From NCBI GenBank assembly GCA_963169325.1, contig CAUJEY010000153.1, positions 62,001 through 126,000 on the forward strand: a stretch of DNA of 64,000 nt, in the 5' to 3' direction. Shown here in pieces: positions 1 through 9,074 of the stretch (positions are counted from its first letter, which is position 1; every line of letters begins with the position of its first letter). Source of the DNA: Bacteroidota bacterium (GTDB taxonomy: Bacteria; Bacteroidota; Bacteroidia; Chitinophagales; Saprospiraceae). The translations under genes and the position numbers were made by a program. Under the pieces are notes generated by a model. The model saw nothing but the letters and a program-made list of their open reading frames with translations. It did not search any database and was not told the origin of the DNA.

Positions 1-1075
1 GGTCGCCGGTGTATTTTTTGCCGTATTCCTGGTTGAAGTTGAGGCCGCCGGCCCAGGTTTTGAGGAAGCCGTCGTTTTGGCCGCCGAAGTCCAGCGGCAC
101 GTTGTTGTCGTCGTCGGAGTTGAATTGCAGGCGCACCATGCCGCCGCCGCCCATCATTTGGCGCATGGCGCCGGAAAAAGCCATGTAGTCGTCGACGGAA
201 AAGCCGGCCTGGTTCACATTGTTGGCCATGCCGAGCAGGGAGAGTTGTTGGTTGGGTTTGAAGCGGTTGAGACTCGTGCGGCCTTCGTACCGGAAATCGT
301 TGGGCGACTCCTGTACATCGCTGCCGGCGCCGGCGCTCGCTTGTCCGAACCAGCCGTTTTTTTTGTCTGGTTTCAGGTCGAGGTTGATGGTTTTTTCACG
401 CTGCCCGTCGTCGATACCGCTGAACACGGCCTGATCCGATTTTTTGTCGAACACCTGTACTTTATTCACGGCGTCGGCGGGCAGGTTTTGGGTGGCGATT
501 TTGGGGTCGTTGCCAAAGAATTTTTTACCGTCTACCAGCACGTTTTTCACCTCCTGGCCCTGCGCTTTCACCGTACCATCGCGTTCGACCTCCACACCGG
601 GCAGTTTTTTAAGCAGGTCTTCCACCAGGGCGTTTTCTTTTACTTTAAACGAGCCGGCGTTGTATTCGATGGTGTCGTTTTTGATATTCACCGGGTTGGC
701 TTCTCCGGTGATCTGCACTTCGTTGAGCAGGGTATTTTTGATTTCCATTGGCAGGATGCCGAGCGATACCTCCTCGCTACCTCCCGGCTCCCCTGCAGGG
801 GGGATTTGCACGTGGCGTTGCAACGTTTGATAGCCGAAAAAGGTGGCGCGAAGCAGGTAGTCGCCGTTGTTCAGGTTTTTAAACTCAAAACTACCGCCCG
901 TTTGCGAACGGGTAAAAAACAGCAACGAACTGTCCTGCGGGTGGAGCAGCATCACCGTTGCCATTTCCAGCGGTGCGCCGGCGCTGTCCTGCAACATACC
1001 GCGCAGGGTGTGTTTTTGGGAAAAAAGCAGGAATGGGACCAGGAACAGGGGGAAAAAAAGCAAATTTGTTTTCAT
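1..1075 (-). CDS. Outer-membrane beta-barrel (TonB-dependent receptor-like) protein, 5' part
   Basis: Reads leftward and runs off the window edge, so only the first ~358 residues are present. The start ATG (1073-1075) opens with a signal peptide (MKTNLLFFPLFLVPFLLFS). Residues ~20-100 form a carboxypeptidase-regulatory-like beta-sandwich (LRGMLQDSAGAPLEMATVML), followed by a plug-like region (EVQITGE, then VEDLLKKLPGVEV, NVLVDGKKFFG and DAVNKVQVFDKKSDQAVFSG). That order is typical of Bacteroidota outer membrane beta-barrel family proteins related to SusC/TonB receptors. The barrel itself lies outside the window. The substrate cannot be inferred. A short Gly/Pro-rich stretch (PPAGEPGGSEE, ~residues 92-102) overlaps a CCCCTGCAGGGG palindrome and may be a small repeat-derived insertion; this is uncertain. 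Confidence 0.85.
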   Translation of the reverse strand, partial: MKTNLLFFPLFLVPFLLFSQKHTLRGMLQDSAGAPLEMATVMLLHPQDSSLLFFTRSQTGGSFEFKNLNNGDYLLRATFFGYQTLQRHVQIPPAGEPGGSEEVSLGILPMEIKNTLLNEVQITGEANPVNIKNDTIEYNAGSFKVKENALVEDLLKKLPGVEVERDGTVKAQGQEVKNVLVDGKKFFGNDPKIATQNLPADAVNKVQVFDKKSDQAVFSGIDDGQREKTINLDLKPDKKNGWFGQASAGAGSDVQESPNDFRYEGRTSLNRFKPNQQLSLLGMANNVNQAGFSVDDYMAFSGAMRQMMGGGGMVRLQFNSDDDNNVPLDFGGQNDGFLKTWAGGLNFNQEYGKKYTGD

Positions 1076-1525
1076 AGCGTAACCCGTTGGAAAGTCAAAA
1101 TGTAAAAGGGTGCCGCGTGCGCCTTTTACATTTTACATTTTGACTTTTACATTTTGACTTTTACATTTAAAATACTCCGGCAAAGGTATTTCCCCGGTCT
1201 GGTCCGGCAGGTTAAGCGACCTTGAAGGAAGGTTAAATAAGGTTAATGACGGGTAAACGTCAAATATGTGCCGGTTTTGGATCAATTTTTGCTTCGTAGT
1301 TTCCTTTTTGCCCGCGTTCGGGCTTCCTATATCGATTACACAAGCGCTTCCTGCTCTGATATCGGCATCATCTTGCTTCCGGTTCAGTGTTGTAATCTGG
1401 CACTCGCCGCTTTAATCCACGAACACTAATTTCGTTTACCTCGGGACTTTTTTCATGTCTTTTCTGTCACGCTGCGGAAAAGGAGTATTTGTTTATTCAC
1501 AATTTCGAGGATAATCCTCTGGTCT
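1076..1525. other. Intergenic region between divergent genes
   Basis: A 450-bp spacer between the divergently transcribed barrel protein and HYR-repeat gene. It holds a heptamer inverted repeat at its left end. Just before the next start it has a small palindrome, GAGGATAATCCTC (1507-1519). I see no other gene or RNA here. Confidence 0.6.
1092..1168. repeat. Heptamer tandem/inverted repeat (TTTTACA/TTTTGAC)
   Basis: The left arm GTCAAAATGTAAAAGG is followed after a short GC-rich loop by CCTTTTACA and then alternating 7-mers TTTTACA and TTTTGAC. The arms pair, so the transcript could form a hairpin. The same GTCAAAATGTAAAA string recurs at 63984-63997. Confidence 0.75.
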
Positions 1526-4500
1526 ATGAAAAAAAGTATCTGTACTATCGCCAAGGTTTTGGTGTGGGGCTGGATGGCTGTACCCGCGTTAGTAATTGCC
1601 GGACAACCAATAGCACCTGCGAACCAAATGTTAACTGACCGGGCCGCTGTGGCCCAAACACTCCACCACATTTATTCACCATCAGACTTTAGAATCGACT
1701 GGCCGGACGTCCTTTGTCCGGGAGAAATACTGGCGTTTTGCACGCCGGAATTGGCTGATACGAAATACCACTGGGGAATTTCGGGCCATGCCACCATCAC
1801 GGATTCGGCAGACCGGCCATGCACGCAAGTAGCTGCCTGGGATGTCTGCAATGGCAGTTTTACGATTCGTTTGCGTATTGAGGCGCCGGGTTTAGATACT
1901 GTTTTAGAAAAAATCGTAATCGTACAGGACAAGGTCCCGCCCACCATTGCTTGCCCGAAAGACATCACTGTATCCTGCGACGAGCAATTGCCCTCACCCG
2001 ATCCGAGTGCAATGACGGTATCGGACAACTGCAATGGCACGGTGCAACGGGCTTTTGTGAACGCGGTGGTTTACGACAAATTTTGCCTCAACCAGTACAA
2101 AATAACCCGCACCTTCAAGGCCACCGATGCCTGTGGAAACATTACCACCTGCACGCAACACGTCGAAGTAAAAGACGAATTGCGTCCGAGCATGACCTGC
2201 CCGCCCAACATCACGGTGACTTGCCCCGATCCGGCCCTCACTCCCGATGTGCTTTATGTGATCGCGGCCGATAACTGCGGTTTCGTCGCGGATAAAAAAC
2301 ATGTGAGTGATCAAATAACCAAGTTGCCGCAGGCAAACCGGTACCTCATCACGCGCACTTATCAGGCCGAAGACCGGTGTAGCAATACCCAAACCTGCAC
2401 GCAGAAAATAGAAGTGACTGACGCGGAACCACCCACGATCAGCTGTCCGGCGAGCCTGACGGTCAGTTGCCCCACCCAGGTTCCGGCGGCAAGCCCCGGT
2501 AATGCACAGGTGAACGACAACTGCGGAACGGCATTGCTGAATACCACCGTTCAGGATAAAATCTCCAATTATGTGTGTGGCAGCAAGTTTCTGTTAACGC
2601 GCACCTTCCGAACGACCGACCCTGCCGGCCATGCGGCTTCCTGTGTGCAGCAATATTCGGTCAATGACCAAACGCCGCCCGCCATTACCTGCCCGCCCAA
2701 TACGACGATTACCTGTGGCGACGAAGCGTTAGTGGTTGATCTGAATGTTGTGACGGTCACCGACAACTGTACCTCGACGACCAAAAGCCACGTGAAAGAC
2801 GTGATCACGAACAAGGTTTGTGAAAATAATTTTACCCTCACGCGCACTTTTAAAGTGGAAGACGACTGCGGACGCAGCGCCACCTGTTCGGTTAAAATCC
2901 GGGTGCAAAATCAAACTGCGGCGCCGATTCTGTGTCCGCCTAACATTACCGTATCCTGCAAGTCGGAAGTGCCGGCAGTCAGCCCGAACAATTCCTCCGT
3001 CAGTGATTTTTGCGGCAACATTTTAACCAATGTAAGCTGGCTGGGCGATTTGGTGACCAACAAAACCTGCGAAAACCGCTACCAGATTTCACGTACATAC
3101 CGGGCTACCGATGCCTGTGGGGTTACCGGCAGTTGCGCACAAAAAATTACAGTTAACGATCAAACGAAACCGGTACTTTCCTGTCCGGCAAATGTCACGG
3201 TTTCCTGCGCTACGCAAGTGCCTCTCGCAGCCCCAAACGCCGTTTCGGTAACAGACAATTGTGCCGGTGGTAACCTGAGCATTTACGTCGGCGATGCCGT
3301 CAGCAATAGCGCCTGCCCGAGTCGCTACCTGATCACCCGCACATACCGGTCGAAAGATGTTTGTGGCAATGAAGGTACCTGCGTACAGTTGATCAAAGTG
3401 GACGATCAAACGCCGCCGGCTGCCAAGTGCCCATCCAGCATTACAGTCGCCTGCGCCGGCCTGGTACCGCCTGCCAATACGGCCCTGGTGACGGGCACGG
3501 ACAATTGCACCGGCGCTGTCACCAAACAGTATGCCGGCGATGCGATCAGCGACCAGACCTGCACGAACCGTTTTCTGGTCACCCGCACGTACCAGCTGAT
3601 TGATCTTTGTGGAAATATCGGCGCATGTACCCAGCAAATCACGGTGTCGGATCAAAAAGCGCCCACTTCTATTACCTGTCCGCCTAATATTACCGTCACG
3701 GGCCAGTTGCCCGCCGTGAACCCGGACGCTGTTACGGCATCCGGCGAAAACTGCGGCGGCGTTATCCTGAAAAACCATGTGGAAGACCAGATTTCGGACA
3801 GAACCTGCGAAGGCGGCTACCTGCTCACCCGGGTTTACTCGGCTGCCGATGATTGTGGAAATAGCAAAACCTGCCGGCAGGAAATAACCTTAAATGCTTG
3901 TTTTTGCACGCATACCCAGGAATTTTGGGGCGACCCGGACGGTAAAACTGCCGATTTGACCACTCCGGAAGTCCTTGACTCTCTGTTGCGGCAAGGCGGG
4001 ATAAAAGTCGGAGATCCCGCCGGCTGCGGCTGGACGGCCGGTACGAGCGAATGCATTTTGAATGTATTGCCTGCGGACGGCCCTTCCGTACCTTTCAACG
4101 CAGAGGACCTGCCCGGATGCGACGGTTCGTTAAAAAATACGCTGGCCGGCCAGGTGATCGCCCTGCAATTGAATGTCCGTTTCAATACCTTGTTCCGCGG
4201 CCTGGACCTGGGCAGCCTGCCTTTGGCCGATGCCTGCGCACTGGACGCTGCACGGTTGGCTACGCTCGGCCTGCCGCCCAATGCGACGGTACAGGATTTG
4301 TTGGCGGCAGCCAACGCTTATTTGGCCAGCGGCTGCACCAACACCTCATACCCCATCGACTACGGTGATGACCTGGCAGCAGGCATCATCGCACTCATCG
4401 AATATTGGAATCATTGTCAGAACAACGAGCCCTGCAAGCCGGGTAATTTCGATCCGGGTGGTGTTTCGGAACGGGATCCGGGTGAGTCGGCGCAGGCTTT

Positions 4501-4756
4501 TACCGGCGAAATATCCCTGACCCCAAACCCGGTTTCCGCAGTGTTGCAGGTTCGTTTCACGGCCGATGCGCCGGGTGAAACGCAATTGCGGGTGTTCGAT
4601 ACGGAAGGCAAACTGGTCTTCCAACGGGTCATTTCAGGGGATGCCGGCGCCAATATGTTTGAGATTGATGCGGCCGGCTGGAATCCAGGTTTGTACTGGT
4701 TGGTTTTGGCGAACGAGGATTCGGTGGTAACCAAACGGTTTGTGGTGTTGCGATAA
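1526..4756 (+). CDS. Giant secreted HYR-like repeat protein with T9SS sorting tail
   Basis: 1076 aa. An N-terminal signal peptide (~residues 1-25) is followed by eight tandem ~80-residue repeats (~residues 135-790). Each repeat has a CPxxITVSC-type opening, a DNC in the middle, an R-T-[FY]-x(3)-D-x-CGN segment and a closing C-x-Q-x-I-x-V-x-D; this resembles HYR/Ig-like adhesive modules with several cysteines per repeat. Residues ~790-975 form a distinct Cys-containing domain that begins CFCTHTQEFWGDPDG and has no family I can name. Residues ~996-1076 are a T9SS type A sorting domain (LTPNPVSAVLQVRF to KRFVVLR). I infer export by type IX secretion and a cell-surface or adhesin role. No enzymatic motif was seen. 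A strong terminator hairpin follows. Confidence 0.85.
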   Translation: MKKSICTIAKVLVWGWMAVPALVIAGQPIAPANQMLTDRAAVAQTLHHIYSPSDFRIDWPDVLCPGEILAFCTPELADTKYHWGISGHATITDSADRPCTQVAAWDVCNGSFTIRLRIEAPGLDTVLEKIVIVQDKVPPTIACPKDITVSCDEQLPSPDPSAMTVSDNCNGTVQRAFVNAVVYDKFCLNQYKITRTFKATDACGNITTCTQHVEVKDELRPSMTCPPNITVTCPDPALTPDVLYVIAADNCGFVADKKHVSDQITKLPQANRYLITRTYQAEDRCSNTQTCTQKIEVTDAEPPTISCPASLTVSCPTQVPAASPGNAQVNDNCGTALLNTTVQDKISNYVCGSKFLLTRTFRTTDPAGHAASCVQQYSVNDQTPPAITCPPNTTITCGDEALVVDLNVVTVTDNCTSTTKSHVKDVITNKVCENNFTLTRTFKVEDDCGRSATCSVKIRVQNQTAAPILCPPNITVSCKSEVPAVSPNNSSVSDFCGNILTNVSWLGDLVTNKTCENRYQISRTYRATDACGVTGSCAQKITVNDQTKPVLSCPANVTVSCATQVPLAAPNAVSVTDNCAGGNLSIYVGDAVSNSACPSRYLITRTYRSKDVCGNEGTCVQLIKVDDQTPPAAKCPSSITVACAGLVPPANTALVTGTDNCTGAVTKQYAGDAISDQTCTNRFLVTRTYQLIDLCGNIGACTQQITVSDQKAPTSITCPPNITVTGQLPAVNPDAVTASGENCGGVILKNHVEDQISDRTCEGGYLLTRVYSAADDCGNSKTCRQEITLNACFCTHTQEFWGDPDGKTADLTTPEVLDSLLRQGGIKVGDPAGCGWTAGTSECILNVLPADGPSVPFNAEDLPGCDGSLKNTLAGQVIALQLNVRFNTLFRGLDLGSLPLADACALDAARLATLGLPPNATVQDLLAAANAYLASGCTNTSYPIDYGDDLAAGIIALIEYWNHCQNNEPCKPGNFDPGGVSERDPGESAQAFTGEISLTPNPVSAVLQVRFTADAPGETQLRVFDTEGKLVFQRVISGDAGANMFEIDAAGWNPGLYWLVLANEDSVVTKRFVVLR

Positions 4757-4790
4757 AGCGACTCTGCCGAATTAATTCGGTCCAGGTACT

Positions 4791-4853
4791 TAAATCCGCG
4801 CATCCATCATACTATAAGTTCTGCTTGTATATGATGGGTGCGCGGATTTTTTG
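4791..4853 (+). terminator. Rho-independent terminator after the HYR-repeat gene
   Basis: A long inverted repeat: AAATCCGCGCATCCATCATA pairs with TATGATGGGTGCGCGGATTT across a ~20-nt loop and is followed by T-rich sequence. It starts ~35 bp after the stop codon. Confidence 0.7.
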
Positions 4854-4988
4854 TTTTGAGATTTGGGATAATTTGAACGAAGCGCAAGGAACCGGAATGC
4901 TGTTGACACAGATTTACGATAATGCTTGGCATTAGACAAAACTATTCTTCTTCTTTCCACCGGTCTTTCATTTACCTGGCAAACATCC

Positions 4989-4996
4989 TACCTTTG
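4989..4996 (+). promoter_or_regulatory. Candidate -7 promoter element (TACCTTTG) for ahcY
   Basis: Matches the Bacteroidota -7 consensus TAnnTTTG. It would leave a ~130-nt leader containing an AACAAAAC/GTTTTGTT hairpin (5013-5036) and heptamer repeats. No known SAM or SAH riboswitch fold was recognised by eye. Confidence 0.4.
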
Positions 4997-5100
4997 CGGC
5001 ACTATTTTTGTCAACAAAACCAAACGATGTTTTGTTTGGGTTGAAATATTTCCATAATGCCGAATAAATGCCGTTTCAGGTTGTTCCAGTAAGGCATAAA

Positions 5101-5126
5101 TCACTCATCACTCATAACTTATAACT
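5101..5126. repeat. Heptamer repeats (ATCACTC/ATAACTT)
   Basis: Four consecutive 7-mers (ATCACTC twice, then ATAACTT and ATAACTA) end 5 bp before the ahcY start codon. They match one arm of the inverted repeat at 26352-26417. Confidence 0.65.
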
Positions 5127-5131
5127 AAAGC

Positions 5132-6448
5132 ATGTCCGTAGCTACCACAACCCGTCCCCAATACAAAGTAAAAGACATCGCCCTGGCCGACTGGGGTCGC
5201 AAAGAAATTACCCTGGCCGAGGCTGAAATGCCGGGTCTCATGGCTTTGCGCGAAGAATTTGGCGCAGCCAAACCGCTGCAAGGCGCCCGCATCGCCGGCT
5301 GCCTGCACATGACGGTACAAACCGCCGTACTCATCGAAACGCTGGTGGAACTCGGCGCCGAAGTATCCTGGTCGTCGTGCAATATTTTCTCCACGCAGGA
5401 TCACGCTGCCGCGGCCATTGCCGCCGCCGGTATTCCCGTGTACGCCTGGAAAGGCATGAACAACGAAGAGTTCGACTGGTGCATCGAGCAGACCCTGTTC
5501 GCGTTCAAAGACGAGCAGCCGCTCAACATGATTCTCGACGACGGCGGCGACCTCACCAACATGGTGCTCGACCAATTTCCCGAGCTCGTGGCCGGCATTC
5601 GCGGTATCTCCGAAGAAACCACCACCGGCGTTCACCGCCTGTATGAGCGCACCGCCAAAGGTACCTTGCCGCTGCCGTGCATCAACGTGAACGACTCGGT
5701 GACCAAATCGAAATTCGACAACAAATACGGCTGCAAAGAAAGTCTGGTAGACGCCATCCGCCGCGCCACCGACCTCATGATGGCCGGTAAAGTAGCCGTC
5801 GTGGCCGGTTACGGCGACGTAGGTAAAGGTTCGGCTGCCAGCCTGAGCGGCGCCGGCGCCCGCGTGATCGTAACGGAGATCGACCCGATTTGCGCCCTGC
5901 AGGCCGCTATGGACGGCTACGAAGTGAAACGTATGGAAAACGCCATTCCGCGCGCCAACATCGTGGTCACCGCCACCGGCAACTGCGATATCGTGACGGA
6001 AAAACACTTCCGCCTGATGAAGGATAAAACCATCGTGTGCAACATCGGTCACTTCGACAACGAGATCGACATGGCCTGGCTGAACGGCAACTACGGCCAT
6101 ACCAAAGTGACCATCAAACCGCAGGTGGATTTGTACAATATCGACGGCAACGATATTATCGTGCTGGCCGAAGGCCGCCTTGTAAACCTGGGCTGCGCGA
6201 TGGGTCACCCTTCGTTTGTAATGTCCAACTCCTTCACCAACCAGGTGCTGGCGCAATTGGAACTGTGGCAAAACCATCAGAACTACGAAAACAAAGTGTA
6301 CCTGCTGCCCAAACACCTCGACGAAAAAGTGGCGCGCCTGCACCTCTCCAAAATCGGCGTGGAACTGGAGGTGTTGCGCCCCGATCAGGCCGAGTACATC
6401 GGCGTACAGGTGGAAGGACCGTTTAAGCCGGAGTATTACCGGTATTAA
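5132..6448 (+). CDS. ahcY: Adenosylhomocysteinase (SAH hydrolase)
   Basis: 438 aa, the usual bacterial length. Catalyses the reversible, NAD-dependent hydrolysis of S-adenosylhomocysteine to adenosine and homocysteine, clearing the inhibitory by-product of methyltransferases. Visible family signatures are the substrate-domain stretch [29 protein letters not shown], the NAD-binding loop [12 protein letters not shown] (~residues 223-234), [11 protein letters not shown] and the C-terminal FKPEYYRY that completes the partner subunit's cofactor site. All appear intact. It stands alone, flanked by hairpins. Its 3' end is partly duplicated just downstream (see repeat at 6421-6510). Confidence 0.97.
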   Translation: MSVATTTRPQYKVKDIALADWGRKEITLAEAEMPGLMALREEFGAAKPLQGARIAGCLHMTVQTAVLIETLVELGAEVSWSSCNIFSTQDHAAAAIAAAGIPVYAWKGMNNEEFDWCIEQTLFAFKDEQPLNMILDDGGDLTNMVLDQFPELVAGIRGISEETTTGVHRLYERTAKGTLPLPCINVNDSVTKSKFDNKYGCKESLVDAIRRATDLMMAGKVAVVAGYGDVGKGSAASLSGAGARVIVTEIDPICALQAAMDGYEVKRMENAIPRANIVVTATGNCDIVTEKHFRLMKDKTIVCNIGHFDNEIDMAWLNGNYGHTKVTIKPQVDLYNIDGNDIIVLAEGRLVNLGCAMGHPSFVMSNSFTNQVLAQLELWQNHQNYENKVYLLPKHLDEKVARLHLSKIGVELEVLRPDQAEYIGVQVEGPFKPEYYRY

Positions 6449-6510
6449 TGTGGTGCGAATTTTTAATTCGCACAAAAGTTTAAGACGGAGTATTAAGTGG
6501 TGCGAATTGA
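6421..6510. repeat. Partial tandem duplication of the ahcY 3' end
   Basis: GTTTAAGCCGGAGTATTA (6421-6438, coding FKPEY) recurs as GTTTAAGACGGAGTATTA at 6478-6495, 17 of 18 bases identical and 57 bp downstream. Both copies are followed by TGGTGCGAATT hairpins. This looks like a local duplication that copied the last codons together with the hairpin repeat. Confidence 0.7.
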
Positions 6511-6531
6511 AAATTCGCACCACTTTTTTTT
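6497..6531 (+). terminator. Terminator hairpin after ahcY
   Basis: GTGGTGCGAATT pairs perfectly with AATTCGCACCAC across a 3-nt loop, followed by eight T residues. A related shorter hairpin (GTGCGAATT/AATTCGCAC) lies at 6453-6473, and a relative is at 40519-40576. Confidence 0.75.
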
Positions 6532-6564
6532 AAAGAAGCAGGTATTCGTATCACGCTGGGCTGT

Positions 6565-6598
6565 ACGTTTACGAAACTTTTGAAAGTTTCGTAAACGT
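6565..6598. repeat. Inverted repeat ACGTTTACGAAACTTT...
   Basis: A near-perfect palindrome (ACGTTTACGAAACTTT, then AAAGTTTCGTAAACGT). An almost identical element lies at 50038-50070. It sits 28 bp before the STAND NTPase gene and could act as a hairpin or protein-binding site. Confidence 0.6.
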
Positions 6599-6625
6599 AT
6601 CACTCTGTCACCAAACCTTTCAGCC

Positions 6626-8782
6626 ATGCCAGATGTCAACAATCCAAACGCCCGCATCGGCCAGCAGAACATCGGGGGCCAAGTGTATAATGTGTACAGC
6701 GACCGCAAAATACGCCGCCAACTCACCACCGCCTCCGCCGCCGTGCCGTCCTCATTCCTCGGGCGCGAGCAGGAATTGGACGACATCCGGGCGCTGCTGA
6801 CCCGGCACAGCGCCATTGCCCTCGTCAACAGCGAGGGCGGCATGGGCAAAACCACCCTCGCCGCCCGTTATTGGGAACAATACCAGCATGAGTACAAACA
6901 TCTCGCCTGGCTTTTTTGCGAAAAAGGCATCCTCGCTGCCATGCGCGACCACCTGCCGCAGCCGCTCGATTTGGTGGATGCCATGAACCTATGCGCCGAC
7001 GACCCCGACAAACAAACCGAAATCATCAAAACCGCCTTAGCCAACCTCGAAAAAGACTGCTTGCTGGTGCTCGACAACGCCAACGACCCCGGGCACATCA
7101 GCGGCTTCCTGCAATACATGAACGGCTTGGGCTGGCATGTCCTCATCACCTCCCGATGCTCCAAAGTCCTGCCCGATGCCGGCAGCGAGTACCCCATCAC
7201 CCACCTGCCGCCGCATTTGGCAAAGGAACTGTTCCAAAAAAACTACGAAGAGCACAACCCGCAGTTCGAAGCCCTGCTCGACCGGTTTTTGAATGCCGTG
7301 GGCTACAACACCCTCTGCACCGAGGTTTTCAGCAAAAACCTCCGCGAGGGCGCGGCCTGGGGGCTGACCTTTGAAAAACTGCTGGACCAGTTGGAAAAAA
7401 ACGGGTTGGTTCTGGGCGACGACAGTTTCGAAATCCAGACCCACTACACCCATAACGTCAGAAAAGAGACGGTACAATCCAGCGACCAAATCATAGAAGC
7501 CCTGTACGATGTCGCCGATTTGCAGCAGCGGATTCCCGAACTGCACGACCTGTTGCTGCAAATCGCCCTGCTGCCCGCTGAAAACCACGCCCCGACGCTG
7601 CTGCTCGAACTGCTCGCCCCCGAAAACAAAAACGAACTCAAACGCCAATTGGACCAATTGGCCCAAAAAGGCTGGCTCAGCGCCGATGCCAAAACCTACC
7701 GCATCAGCCCGGTGGTGCAAAAAATAGTGCTGCAAAAAAACGCCGGCCGCCGCTGGGCGCTGGGTGAGCCGATGGTAAAAAAACTGAACGCCATTTTTGA
7801 AACCGAAGGCTACCACCCCAAAAACATAGCCACCGCCGAGCCTTTTGCCGACCTCGTGTTTGGGCTGGTGGAGCACCTGAACACCGCCAACAAGGATTTG
7901 GCTAGGCTGTTCGACCGCCTGTGGGTCTATTACACCGCCACCGGCCGGCTCGCCAAGGCATTGGATACGGCCGAGCGGATGCGGACACTTTGCGAAAAAT
8001 TCGGGTCCAAAAACGGCTTGGCCATTTCGTACGCCAACCTCGGCGAGACGTACACGGCGCTGGGCAATTTGCCGCAGGCCTTGACCTATTTTGAACAGTA
8101 CAATCAGTTGGAAAAAGAACTGCATGAAGCCGATCCTACAAACGTGGCGTTCAAAAACAACTTGGCCATTTCGTACTCCAAACTCGGCTCGACGCACACG
8201 GCGCTGGGCAATTTGCCGCAGGCCCTGACTTATTTTGAACAGTACAATCAGTTGGAAAAAGAACTGCACGAAGCCTATCCGCAAAACGTGGAGTTCAAAA
8301 ACGGCTTGGCCATTTCGTACGAAAAACTCGGCTCGACGCACACGGCGCTGGGCAATTTACCGCAGACCCTGACTTATTTTGAAGAACGCAGCCGATTGGG
8401 AAAAGAACTGCACGAAGCCTATCCTACAAACGTGGCGTTCAAAAACGGCTTGGCCATTTCGTGCCAATATCTTGGAAATACGCACACGGCGCTGGGCAAT
8501 TTGCCGCAGGCCTTGACTTATTTTGAACAGTACAATCAGTTGGAAAAAGAACTGCACGAAGCCTATCCTACAAACGTGGAGTTCAAAAACGGCTTGGCCA
8601 TTTCGTACTCCAAACTCGGCTGGTTTTATAAAGATCAGAAAAAGGATAACGTAAAGGCACGTTTCTATTTTGAGAAATATCTGGCTTTGCGGGAAGAGTT
8701 GGCAAAAGACTACCCAAGTTTCGTGGAATTTCAAAGAGGTTTGCAAATGGCAAAAGATGCACTGGAGGGCTTGTCGCAATGA
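6626..8782 (+). CDS. STAND NTPase (NB-ARC-like) with near-identical C-terminal TPR repeats
   Basis: 718 aa. A ~45-residue N-terminus has no recognisable effector domain; it contains QQNIGGQVYN. The nucleotide-binding module carries a Walker A variant SEGGMGKTT (residues 69-77), a Walker B-like CLLVLDN (~143-149) and a sensor-like ITSR. A winged-helix-like region follows, then ~250 residues of TPR. Within the TPR, four units of exactly 144 bp (48 aa; NLPQALTYFEQYNQLEKEL type) start at 8063, 8207, 8351 and 8495 and are almost identical at DNA level. Such NTPase-TPR proteins act as ligand-triggered switches, and several related families are anti-phage sensors; a defence or signalling role here is inference. 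It is monocistronic. Confidence 0.8.
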   Translation: MPDVNNPNARIGQQNIGGQVYNVYSDRKIRRQLTTASAAVPSSFLGREQELDDIRALLTRHSAIALVNSEGGMGKTTLAARYWEQYQHEYKHLAWLFCEKGILAAMRDHLPQPLDLVDAMNLCADDPDKQTEIIKTALANLEKDCLLVLDNANDPGHISGFLQYMNGLGWHVLITSRCSKVLPDAGSEYPITHLPPHLAKELFQKNYEEHNPQFEALLDRFLNAVGYNTLCTEVFSKNLREGAAWGLTFEKLLDQLEKNGLVLGDDSFEIQTHYTHNVRKETVQSSDQIIEALYDVADLQQRIPELHDLLLQIALLPAENHAPTLLLELLAPENKNELKRQLDQLAQKGWLSADAKTYRISPVVQKIVLQKNAGRRWALGEPMVKKLNAIFETEGYHPKNIATAEPFADLVFGLVEHLNTANKDLARLFDRLWVYYTATGRLAKALDTAERMRTLCEKFGSKNGLAISYANLGETYTALGNLPQALTYFEQYNQLEKELHEADPTNVAFKNNLAISYSKLGSTHTALGNLPQALTYFEQYNQLEKELHEAYPQNVEFKNGLAISYEKLGSTHTALGNLPQTLTYFEERSRLGKELHEAYPTNVAFKNGLAISCQYLGNTHTALGNLPQALTYFEQYNQLEKELHEAYPTNVEFKNGLAISYSKLGWFYKDQKKDNVKARFYFEKYLALREELAKDYPSFVEFQRGLQMAKDALEGLSQ
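8063..8638 (+). repeat. Four 144-bp direct repeats inside the STAND NTPase gene
   Basis: Units begin at 8063, 8207, 8351 and 8495. Units 1, 2 and 4 encode nearly the same 48 residues; unit 3 is the most diverged (LTYFEERSRLGKEL). High DNA identity implies recent amplification and the possibility of copy-number change by recombination, which would keep the frame. Confidence 0.85.
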
Positions 8783-8880
8783 GGCGGTGACTTGTACAGC
8801 GGAGCCTCCGCCGCCCATATTTTATGCCTGCTTCATTAGACTTTCGGCACGTCGGCTTTCAATATTTTAACCATTAGCCC

Positions 8881-8981
8881 CCTCGTTGTCTTCCGACACT
8901 GGCAGGTCTTCGACGCTGCCAGGTCAGCACCCTAACGACCTGCCAGTGTCGAAGACCTGCCAATATCGGGAGCTAACGAGG
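8881..8981. repeat. Long intergenic inverted repeat (GGCAGGTCTTCGAC type)
   Basis: Two ~45-bp arms, CCTCGTTGTCTTCCGACACT... and its inverted partner ending GGGAGCTAACGAGG. Each arm itself contains two GGCAGGTC-like half-sites around CTTCGAC. It lies between the STAND NTPase and the convergent DUF3667 gene, and the rest of the 292-bp spacer holds nothing I recognise. Confidence 0.7.
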
Positions 8982-9074
8982 AATAGAAGGTTTAATGGCT
9001 ATCGATTACCTACAAAACCGACACTTTATCACCAGATGTCTCCTTTCTTAAACTTTAAGTCGACCCGAAACCTT

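Noticed and set aside
780..806. In-frame palindromic insert in the barrel protein (PPAGEPGG)
   Set aside because: The CCCCTGCAGGGG palindrome is suggestive, but it is short, lacks the AACCC...GGGTT borders and cannot be separated from an ordinary loop without homologues.
77..1105. A 342-codon plus-strand open frame at the left edge
   Set aside because: It lies antisense to the outer-membrane barrel protein, whose signal peptide and domains are clear.
4997..5131. SAH or SAM riboswitch upstream of ahcY
   Set aside because: Only simple hairpins and heptamer repeats are visible; no known riboswitch core was recognised. A covariance-model search would decide.
5108..6523. A 471-codon open frame opposite ahcY
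   Set aside because: It is the antisense shadow of a strongly conserved gene; composition is dominated by His/Gly/Val and it has no recognisable domain.
8063..8638. CRISPR array
   Set aside because: The repeats are 144-bp coding units without unique spacers, inside a TPR gene.
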